From the NCBI RefSeq assembly GCF_004362895.1, contig NZ_SNXI01000008.1, positions 43,441-107,440 of the forward strand: a stretch of DNA of 64,000 nt, in the 5' to 3' direction. Below the pieces are notes generated by a model. That model saw only the letters and a list, made by a program, of their open reading frames with translations. It had not been told where the DNA came from and made no database searches. This stretch comes from Idiomarina aquatica (lineage in GTDB: Bacteria > Pseudomonadota > Gammaproteobacteria > Enterobacterales > Alteromonadaceae). Positions 57,714 through 64,000 of the stretch are shown piece after piece; positions within the stretch are counted from its first letter, which is position 1, and each line of letters starts with the position of its first letter. Made by a program: the position numbers and the translations under genes.

Positions 57714-58663
57714 GCGTCCTGCTCCTTGTCTGCACCAGCTTCGTCTGCTGTGCTGGGTTCTTGTTTGGCCGCCGCAAAAGCTGCCAAGTCAGAGAAATCG
57801 CCTTCGCACAATTCGTTCATCCAGTCTTCATAGTTAAAACGCTCAACCGAAACAGCTAACAAGTCGCTTAACGCCCCACAGACGCTATCAAGCTGGGCAT
57901 GGCTGATCGCCACCATAATCTCTTTAACCGGCGCCTGCCGCAGCTGACTCTCGTAGTAGTCCATCGAGCGTTGTAATTCTGTAGCTAGCGGCTCCAATGC
58001 GCCAAGTTCGATTTCCTCTTTACTATAATCCGTAATTGCCGCTTGCCCGCTTAGCGCTCGGCTAAAACAGAGTTTGCCTTGATGATAAATTTGGACCAAG
58101 TAGCCTCGTTCTAGTGGGTAAACACATAAGCGGGCACGAGCACTGTGCGGGTGCAATTTACGCAGCTCTAACTCGCTGATCGTGATTATCTCTGGCTCCC
58201 AGCCAGCGTCTACTATCGCTTGCACCCAGTCGCTCAATTCTTGTTTATTACCAGCCACAGCCATCACTTTATTTTGACCGGATGGTTGATAGGCTAATTC
58301 ATAGTAATCGGTGACCATATTCTCGGGAGCCAAATCGGTTAGGTCACCAAGCTGAAACGCTAAACTCGCGGCGATATCCTGCTCAGGTACATCCGGACGG
58401 TCGACAGCAATTGTTTGGTAATAGCCAAGCCCTAACACTAAAGTGACGGGGGCGTGCTTTAGGCCCAGCTTGTCATAACTTTGGTTAAAATGTTCAAGGA
58501 TCTCACTTGTATTGGTTTGCGATACTTCTGAGGAGTCGTTAACAACGACTTCGGGTAGGTCAGCCTGTCTATGCCGCAACACCAGAAGTCGCAGCTCTTT
58601 CTTGCCTAATTGTAAGATTATCCGGTAATTACCAGAACGCGCTTTTGACGCTCCGATTAGCAC
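57710..58663 (-). CDS. mshI: MshI (PilM-like) cytoplasmic assembly protein
   Basis: 317 residues from a GTG at 58663. An actin-like PilM-type fold (LGKKELRLLVLRHRQ; LGLGYYQTIAVDRPDVPEQDI in parts; SLAFQLGDL). It binds the PilN-like N-terminus of the next protein. First of the minus-strand run mshI-I2-J-K-L-M-N-E-G-F; an extended -10 promoter lies upstream. mshH (csrD), usually first in this locus, is not here. Confidence 0.84.
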   Translation of the reverse strand: MLIGASKARSGNYRIILQLGKKELRLLVLRHRQADLPEVVVNDSSEVSQTNTSEILEHFNQSYDKLGLKHAPVTLVLGLGYYQTIAVDRPDVPEQDIAASLAFQLGDLTDLAPENMVTDYYELAYQPSGQNKVMAVAGNKQELSDWVQAIVDAGWEPEIITISELELRKLHPHSARARLCVYPLERGYLVQIYHQGKLCFSRALSGQAAITDYSKEEIELGALEPLATELQRSMDYYESQLRQAPVKEIMVAISHAQLDSVCGALSDLLAVSVERFNYEDWMNELCEGDFSDLAAFAAAKQEPSTADEAGADKEQDA

Positions 58664-58694
58664 AAATCACCCTTTTTATAGTTGTTGTTCAAAG

Positions 58695-58703
58695 ATAATA
58701 CCA
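58695..58703 (-). promoter_or_regulatory. Extended -10 promoter of the mshI operon
   Basis: On the minus strand TGG-TATTAT is an extended -10 element (TGn then 5 of 6 matches) 32 bp before the mshI start. No strong -35 is visible at 17 bp (CACTTA). It would drive the ten-gene assembly operon. Confidence 0.5.
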
Positions 58704-58803
58704 GACATGCACTCGCTAAGTGAACAAAAAATAACAGAAATTTAGAGCGATTATGAACATCGTAATAACCGCCTGGGTGGCCTTTCACATTTATCGACTT
58801 TAA

Positions 58804-60423
58804 TTAAAACTTAAACTGGCTCACTGCCTTGCCCAGCTTGCTCGCCAGGGTTTGCAGCTGATGTGCTGTGGCGCTGGTATGCTGTGTTGCTTCTTTATTT
58901 TGGTCAGCCATGTCAGAGAATCGCTCAACATTGCGCGCAACCTCATCACTAGCCGCATTTTGCTCGCCTAACGCGTCGCTAATGTCCTGCACGACTTGCA
59001 ACACGCGGTCAAAGCTTTCGCGAATTTCGGTGATTGCCTGACCGGTCATGGAGGCGAGCTCAACCCCTTCCTCGACCTCACTGGCACCGCGTTCCATTTG
59101 TTTAACGCTGGCCTGAGTACCGCTTTGAATCTTAGCCACCATCGCCTCGATTTCATCGGTCGACTCGCTGGTACGTTGCGCCAGGCTTCGCACTTCGTCC
59201 GCGACCACCGAAAAGCCACGCCCTTGCTCGCCGGCACGCGCTGCCTCTATCGCCGCATTTAGCGCCAATAGATTAGTTTGGTCAGCAATAGACTTAATGA
59301 CGTTAACAATTGAGGTTATTTGTTCCGACTGTTGTTCCAGTTCAACCAGCTGCTGAGAGGTCTGTTTGGCTGCATCGCTAATACGGTTAATGGAACTGAT
59401 CATTTGCTCGATAACTGCCGCACTTTGCTGTGCATTTTGACTGGAACTTTCCGATATTTCACGCGCTTCAGCCGCATTTTCTGACACGTGATTAATGCTG
59501 GTACTGAGTTCTTGTATCGAGGTCGCAATGGTCTCGGACGCGTTTGTCTGCTCGTTAGATGAGGCAGACAGCTGCTCCGCGGTGCTTGCCACCGACTGGC
59601 TTGCGGTATCGAGCTCAGTGGAAGCGGTTCTTATTTCTCCCATCATGGCACGCAACTGTGTTTGCATCGTTGCCATTGCTGACAACAGCTCGGCAATTTC
59701 GTCGCGGCCTTCATCATCAACGTTAACATTGAGGTTACCGTCGGCAATGGCGGTGGCGACACGCATGGCTTCGTCTATGCGACCAGCCAACTGACGGCGG
59801 AACAACAAGGCGGCGCCAACAGCTACTAAGGCTACAATTAACCCGCCGATTATCACGATGCTATACACTAAAGTGGCAGCGGTATCGGCCGCTTGACTTC
59901 GTTGAACTAATAAATCTTGTTCCTCAGCAATAAACGCATCCATTAATTGGCGCAGTTGATCCATGCCTTCTTTTCCTCGCCCCTGCTTAACCAGGTATGC
60001 TGCTTGGTCAAGCCCCATAGCTCCTGGCCCATATTGCGTACGAATATCGATGGGCGGATCAATAGCTTCAACTAACCATTGTTGGTAAACTTCTTCGACC
60101 TTAGCAAGACGTTGCTGTTGCTCGGGATTATCGGATGTGAGTTGTTGCAACGATCTAAGATTACGTTCTACCCCCTCTTTACCATCAAGGTAAGGCTGCT
60201 GGAACTCCTCTGCCCCGCTAATAACATAACCCCGTTGGCCACTTTCTATATTTAAAAAGTGTTTAACCAGGTCTTCCGCTTCGCTGATAACCGTAAAGGT
60301 GTGTTCAGCCCGCTGGGTGGTCTGTACCATATTCGACACACTGTAAATCACAGTACCGATAAGCCCCGCCAGCACCACGACGATAACGCCAAAAGCGACG
60401 ATCAGTTTATGTATTAGCTTCAT
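58804..60423 (-). CDS. Methyl-accepting chemotaxis protein with CHASE3 sensor
   Basis: 539 residues. Two membrane helices (about 7-28 and 187-209) flank a periplasmic CHASE3 domain (about 42-180; [22 protein letters not shown] in parts). Then HAMP (about 210-265) and a full MA signalling domain with the hairpin tip [25 protein letters not shown] (in parts). No C-terminal CheR-binding pentapeptide (it ends SQFKF). The ligand is unknown. It lies co-directionally upstream of mshI, in the place usually held by mshH. Confidence 0.9.
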   Translation of the reverse strand: MKLIHKLIVAFGVIVVVLAGLIGTVIYSVSNMVQTTQRAEHTFTVISEAEDLVKHFLNIESGQRGYVISGAEEFQQPYLDGKEGVERNLRSLQQLTSDNPEQQQRLAKVEEVYQQWLVEAIDPPIDIRTQYGPGAMGLDQAAYLVKQGRGKEGMDQLRQLMDAFIAEEQDLLVQRSQAADTAATLVYSIVIIGGLIVALVAVGAALLFRRQLAGRIDEAMRVATAIADGNLNVNVDDEGRDEIAELLSAMATMQTQLRAMMGEIRTASTELDTASQSVASTAEQLSASSNEQTNASETIATSIQELSTSINHVSENAAEAREISESSSQNAQQSAAVIEQMISSINRISDAAKQTSQQLVELEQQSEQITSIVNVIKSIADQTNLLALNAAIEAARAGEQGRGFSVVADEVRSLAQRTSESTDEIEAMVAKIQSGTQASVKQMERGASEVEEGVELASMTGQAITEIRESFDRVLQVVQDISDALGEQNAASDEVARNVERFSDMADQNKEATQHTSATAHQLQTLASKLGKAVSQFKF

Positions 60424-60466
60424 GCAGTAAGTTCCAACTGGTCTAATTAGTTTTACTATAAACTCA

Positions 60467-60486
60467 CTATCGACAGATAACGATAG
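60467..60486. promoter_or_regulatory. Inverted repeat in the pyrC-chemoreceptor interval
   Basis: CTATCG and CGATAG are separated by 8 nt. A second inverted pair, AGTAAAA / TTTTACT around 6 nt, lies next to it (~60,493-60,512). One may be a weak pyrC terminator and the other an operator; sequence alone does not decide. Confidence 0.3.
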
Positions 60487-60518
60487 TTCTTCAGTAAAAC
60501 TTAACTTTTACTCAACAG

Positions 60519-61553
60519 CTATTTTTTAATCTGCCACTGCAGTTTTTCACCTGCATAGTAAGGCACGATAGCTCCATCGGCGGTATCCAGTGTCGCTGGA
60601 AGTTGCCATTCGTCGCGCACTAACGTGACCTTTTCTTGATTTCGCTCAAACCCATAAAAGGCTGCACCAAATACCGAGGCAAAGTTTTCCAGTTTATCCA
60701 GTGCGTCGTGCTGGCTAAAGAATTCTGCATACAACTCAAGTGCAGCGGGCGCTGAGTAACAGCCGGCGCAGCCGCAGGCGGTTTCTTTATTCGCTTGTAC
60801 ATGAGGCGCTGAATCAGTACCCAGGAAGAATTTAGCATTACCCGATAACGCCGCCTGTTGCAGGCGCTGTTGGTGCTCGCGTCGTTTAAGTATCGGCAGA
60901 CAATAGTTGTGTGGGCGCACGCCGCCAACCAGTAAGTCGTTACGATTCATCAATAAGTGCTGCGGCGTCATGGTTGCTGCGACATTATCGTTAGCAGCCA
61001 TGACAAAATCGACTGCGTCCCCGGTAGTAATGTGCTCAAGCACCAGCTTTAGCTGAGGAAATCTGGTGGTAATCGGCACTAAGTGGCGATCTATAAATAC
61101 CTTTTCGCGGTCAAATATATCGATATCGTGGTCAGTAACTTCCCCATGCACTAGCAGCGGCACTTGCTCGTGCTGCATCGCTTCTAACACCGGAGCCAGG
61201 GCTTCTACAGATTTCACACCGGCTGCCGAGTTAGTTGTCGCTCCTGAAGGATAGAGTTTAAAGCCAATCACATGCGGGTTTTCAGCGGCGGCTTTAATTT
61301 CTTCGACAGTTGTTTCTGCAGTCAGGTAAAGCGCCATTAGTGGCTGAAAACTCAACCCGTCTGGTATGGCCGCAAGAATACGTTGCCGATACGCCAGCGC
61401 CATTTCTACCTTAGTCACCGGCGGCACTAAGTTTGGCATCACCACGGCGCGATTAAACACCTGCGCGGACGCCGCCACGGTGGTTTTTAGTAATGCGCCA
61501 TCACGTAAATGAAGATGCCAGTCGTCTGGGCGGGTAAGGGTAAGTTGCTGCAT
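60519..61553 (-). CDS. pyrC: Dihydroorotase (class II PyrC)
   Basis: 344 residues (E. coli 348). DDWHLHLRDG holds the first zinc histidines, IGFKLYPSG the carboxylated Lys bridging the two zincs, and HGEVTD / EHITT further ligands. It closes the dihydroorotate ring in de novo pyrimidine synthesis. ATG 61553 is chosen as in the family; the long upstream extension overlaps tdk and is not credible. A good promoter ends 35 bp upstream. Confidence 0.95.
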   Translation of the reverse strand: MQQLTLTRPDDWHLHLRDGALLKTTVAASAQVFNRAVVMPNLVPPVTKVEMALAYRQRILAAIPDGLSFQPLMALYLTAETTVEEIKAAAENPHVIGFKLYPSGATTNSAAGVKSVEALAPVLEAMQHEQVPLLVHGEVTDHDIDIFDREKVFIDRHLVPITTRFPQLKLVLEHITTGDAVDFVMAANDNVAATMTPQHLLMNRNDLLVGGVRPHNYCLPILKRREHQQRLQQAALSGNAKFFLGTDSAPHVQANKETACGCAGCYSAPAALELYAEFFSQHDALDKLENFASVFGAAFYGFERNQEKVTLVRDEWQLPATLDTADGAIVPYYAGEKLQWQIKK

Positions 61554-61587
61554 TTTGTGGCCTTTGGCTAAACTACGGAATGCAGAA

Positions 61588-61617
61588 ATTATACGCGAGT
61601 CGCTGTCAACCTGTCTA
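61588..61617 (-). promoter_or_regulatory. Sigma-70 promoter of pyrC
   Basis: On the minus strand TAGACA (61612-61617) and a perfect TATAAT (61588-61593) are separated by 18 bp; transcription would start near 61581 with a leader of ~28 nt. In enterics pyrC is controlled through start-site choice and a leader hairpin; the short leader here would allow that but no clear hairpin is seen. Confidence 0.65.
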
Positions 61618-61627
61618 ACTTCCTGAG

Positions 61628-62209
61628 CTAACGTAAGCCCATGGCTTGCTTCCAATGTTTGCGGCAACAGGACACATAGCGGTCGTTACCACCAATAGCC
61701 ACCTGGGCGCCCATTTTTATCGCCTCGCCATTTTCGTCGACCCGCAGTGACATGGTTGCTTTGCGGCCACAGTGACAGATGGTTTTCATTTCGACCAATT
61801 TATCTGCCACGGCTAACAAGACCGCACTGCCGGGAAACGCGTTGCCAAAAGCATCAGTTCTGATTCCATAGCACATCACCGGAATATCATGCGTGTCGGC
61901 CAGGGTAGTCAGCTGCCACACTTGTTGCTCCGTTAAAAACTGCGCCTCGTCAATCAGTACGCAATCGATGGCTGCCGCTTTATGATGTGCAAGTACCTTT
62001 TCGGTAAGGTCGCAGTGGCTCTTAAAACTCACTGCTTTGCGCTTTATCCCCAACCGTGACGCGATATTCCCCTCGCCCGCTCGATCATCGATCGCGGGCG
62101 TCATCAACAGCACGTGTTGGTCACGTTCTTCGTAGTTATGCGCCACTTGCAGCAGCGAGGTACTTTTGCCGGCATTCATTGCCGAGTAGGTAAAATACAA
62201 GGAAGCCAT
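61628..62209 (-). CDS. tdk: Thymidine kinase
   Basis: 193 residues (E. coli 205). Type II TK with P-loop SAMNAGKST, the catalytic Glu in VLIDEAQFL and a structural zinc site (CHCGRKA and CCRKHW). It phosphorylates thymidine and deoxyuridine in salvage. Divergent from the deaminase gene. Confidence 0.95.
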   Translation of the reverse strand: MASLYFTYSAMNAGKSTSLLQVAHNYEERDQHVLLMTPAIDDRAGEGNIASRLGIKRKAVSFKSHCDLTEKVLAHHKAAAIDCVLIDEAQFLTEQQVWQLTTLADTHDIPVMCYGIRTDAFGNAFPGSAVLLAVADKLVEMKTICHCGRKATMSLRVDENGEAIKMGAQVAIGGNDRYVSCCRKHWKQAMGLR

Positions 62210-62265
62210 ATTATTGTTTTTATGTCATCATGGTAAAAAGCAAATCTTACCGAGGAGCCAGTGAT

Positions 62266-63492
62266 ATGCAATACCCTGCCGAATTTATCCAAGCCATCCC
62301 TAAAGCCGACTTGCACTTACATTTGGACGGTAGCCTGCGCGCCAGCAGCCTTGTCGATATGGCCAAGCGCTCTGGTGTTGAGCTACCCAGCTACACCGAA
62401 GAAGGATTATTCGAGCAAGTATTCAAGTCTCACTACAATAACCTCGGTGAATATTTAAACGGCTTTCAGTATACCTGCGCCGTGTTGCGGGATCTGGAAA
62501 ACCTCGAGCAGGCCTCTTACGAGCTGGCGATTGATAACCAAAACGAAGGGGTCACCTATATCGAGGTTCGGTTTGCGCCGCAGTTGTTAATGGATCCGTC
62601 TAAAGGCGTTACCTTTGACACCATTATGCACGTGGTCAACGACGGCTTGAAACGTGCTAAAACCGAATACAATCAGCGTGAAGACGTTAAAAATGGTGAC
62701 AAGCCGCCATTTAACTACGGCATTATTAACTGCGCGATGCGTATGTTTGGTAAAAAAGGTTTCTCCCCTTACTACACCCAACTATTCCAACAACTACGCG
62801 ACTTCGAGCCAATGCAGGTCATTCGCACTGCGGCCATGGAGTTAGTGCGCGCCAGCGTGCGTATGCGCGATGATGAAGGTCTGCCAATTGTTGGTTTGGA
62901 TATCGCGGGTCAGGAAATTGGCTATCCCGCCAGTAAGTTCAAAGACGTGTATGAATATGCACACGAGAACTTCCTGTTAAAAACCGTCCATGCCGGTGAA
63001 GCTTATGGCGCCGAAAGTATTTTTGAAGCGTTAACACAGTGCCATGCGGACCGCTTGGGTCATGGCTATTCATTGTTCTCGCCGGAAATGACAGAAGACC
63101 CAAAAATTAAAGACCCTAAGGCCTACGGTGAAAAGTTAGCATCCTATATTGCTGACCAGCGGATTGCGGTAGAGGTGTGTCTTACGTCGAATATGCAGAC
63201 CAATCCGAGCATTGGTGATATTAAGAACCATAACTTTAAGCACATGCTGGATAATCGTTTAGCGACGGTCATTTGCACCGATAATCGACTGGTTTCGAGA
63301 ACAACGGTCAGTAATGAGTACCAGTTAGCGGTGGATAATTTTGATATCCCACTGCACCGTTTAAAAGACTTGGTGGCTTACAGCTTTAAAAAGAACTTTT
63401 ATCCGGGTGCTTATACCGAGAAACGCGATTACACCAAACGTAATCTGGCTTATTTTGACAAGCTCGTTGCCAAGTTCGGCTTATCAGAATAA
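62266..63492 (+). CDS. add: Adenosine deaminase family protein
   Basis: 408 residues, longer than E. coli Add (333). Zinc and catalytic motifs: LHLHLDGS (17-22), KTVHAGE, LGHGYS, LTSNMQTN and ICTDNRLVSRTT. The usual TDDP is TDN here, a variant known in some bacterial deaminases. It converts adenosine to inosine in purine salvage. ATG 62266 is preceded by GAGGAG at 8 bases. Convergent with the EAL gene, 3 bases apart. Confidence 0.88.
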   Translation: MQYPAEFIQAIPKADLHLHLDGSLRASSLVDMAKRSGVELPSYTEEGLFEQVFKSHYNNLGEYLNGFQYTCAVLRDLENLEQASYELAIDNQNEGVTYIEVRFAPQLLMDPSKGVTFDTIMHVVNDGLKRAKTEYNQREDVKNGDKPPFNYGIINCAMRMFGKKGFSPYYTQLFQQLRDFEPMQVIRTAAMELVRASVRMRDDEGLPIVGLDIAGQEIGYPASKFKDVYEYAHENFLLKTVHAGEAYGAESIFEALTQCHADRLGHGYSLFSPEMTEDPKIKDPKAYGEKLASYIADQRIAVEVCLTSNMQTNPSIGDIKNHNFKHMLDNRLATVICTDNRLVSRTTVSNEYQLAVDNFDIPLHRLKDLVAYSFKKNFYPGAYTEKRDYTKRNLAYFDKLVAKFGLSE

Positions 63493-63495
63493 ACG

Positions 63496-63871
63496 CTATT
63501 TTAATGATGCCCGCCATTGCGTCACTGCTACCGGGCGGGCATAGTAAAAGCCCTGCATGACGACATTGGCATCGGTTTTAAATAGGAACTCTGCCTGCTT
63601 TTTAGTCTCTACGCCTTCAGCAACAACTCGCATACTCATATGATTGGCAATAGATATTACCGTTTCAATTACGCCGTCCCCGGCTCTCCGATCACCAATC
63701 GACTGCACAAAACTTTGGTCTATTTTTAGCTCGTGAACCGGCAATTGACTAATATAGGAAAGCGAGGAGTAGCCAGTACCAAAGTCATCGATGGAGAATT
63801 CTACCCCCTGCCGATTCAAGCCTTGCATTTTGGCCACCACGTCCGAGACATCGTCAATTAAGACACCTGCA
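63496..63871 (-). pseudogene. EAL-domain phosphodiesterase, C-terminal fragment, cut by an insertion sequence
   Basis: About 125 residues of the C-terminal half of an EAL domain remain: FSIDDFGTGYSSLSY, ELKIDQSFV, ISIANHMSMRVVAEGVETKK (in part) and the end TQWRASLK. The conserved ELTE segment should precede VLIDDVSDVV but is replaced by sequence of the adjoining element, so the frame is broken at about 63871. The intact protein would have degraded cyclic-di-GMP. Any N-terminal domains lie beyond the window, if they survive. Confidence 0.75.
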
Positions 63872-64000
63872 TGTTTCGGATGAATCCGAACACTCATTTC
63901 GGTTCAATCCGATCACCCATTTCGGTTTAAACCGATCACCTGTTTCGGTTTTATCCGATCACTTTTAGCCTTTTTCCGAAATCACTGTTCGGATTGCCGA
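63872..64000. mobile_element. End of a probable IS21-family insertion sequence (runs off window)
   Basis: The sequence begins TG right where the EAL homology stops and carries four 22-bp repeats at 63872, 63895, 63918 and 63941, each of the form (T/C)(G/A)TTTCGG..NNCCGA(T/A)CAC with one base between them. Multiple terminal repeats of this kind near a TG end are characteristic of IS21-type elements. No transposase (istA/istB) is visible in the remaining bases. Confidence 0.6.

Noticed and set aside
60424..60518. Sigma-28 promoter for the chemoreceptor
   Set aside because: TAAGTTTT and GTCGATAG resemble the two FliA boxes but no pair has the right spacing.
61572..61610. TTGACA near TATAAT as pyrC promoter
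   Set aside because: That TTGACA is only 10 bp from TATAAT; TAGACA at 18 bp is the more plausible -35.
63872..63962. Regular 22-bp repeats resembling a CRISPR array
   Set aside because: Spacing between repeats is one base, so there are no spacers; the location at a gene breakpoint fits insertion-sequence terminal repeats instead.

Overview
The window comes from a gammaproteobacterium. Gene order and protein similarity point to the Alteromonadales, most likely an Idiomarina-type marine bacterium (inference: cytochrome bc1 genes beside sspAB, a complete MSHA pilus locus beside mreBCD, and no E. coli-style yrbG between mla and kds). Nearly all of it is ordinary chromosomal backbone with tight, overlapping operons. 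No tRNA, rRNA, CRISPR or prophage was seen.

Layout. 1-2921: lpoA (truncated by the window edge), yraN, diaA, dolP: cell-wall activation, replication timing and outer-membrane quality. 2935-6672 (minus): petABC (ubiquinol-cytochrome c reductase) followed by sspA-sspB. 6673-7362 is the only long non-coding stretch. It holds the pet promoter, two related structured inverted-repeat elements and the rplM-rpsI terminator. 7363-12682: rplM-rpsI, zapE, zapG, degQ, degS. 12695-17949 (minus): a TetR regulator, mlaFEDCB, ibaG, murA. 18106-26218 (plus): kdsD-kdsC-lptC-lptA-lptB-rpoN-hpf-ptsN-rapZ-ptsO-mgtE, the conserved LPS-export/nitrogen-PTS cluster. 26231-29628: pmbA and tldD (paired peptidase subunits) around darP. 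29641-38808 (minus): mreB-mreC-mreD-maf-rng-yhdP-nit-tldD, a shape, septation and envelope operon with many overlaps.

38871-58663 is the MSHA type IV pilus region. mshI to mshA lie on the minus strand (mshI, I2, J, K, L, M, N, E, G, F, B, A), the minor-pilin block mshD-O-P-Q runs on the plus strand towards mshA, and mshC lies divergently. A secreted coiled-coil/PEGA/FGE-like protein sits between mreB and mshC. A CHASE3 chemoreceptor lies just upstream of mshI. 60519-63492: pyrC, tdk and an adenosine deaminase for nucleotide metabolism and salvage. At the right edge an EAL-domain gene is cut by what looks like the end of an IS21-type insertion sequence, with four 22-bp repeats on a 23-bp period.

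The most interesting non-obvious signal is in 6844-7245. Two elements in opposite orientation share a roughly 50-nt core of two small hairpins. Their stems differ by compensatory changes, while both keep hexaloops of the form ANGGA(T/C), the shape of CsrA/RsmA binding sites. This looks like a conserved structured repeat rather than chance.
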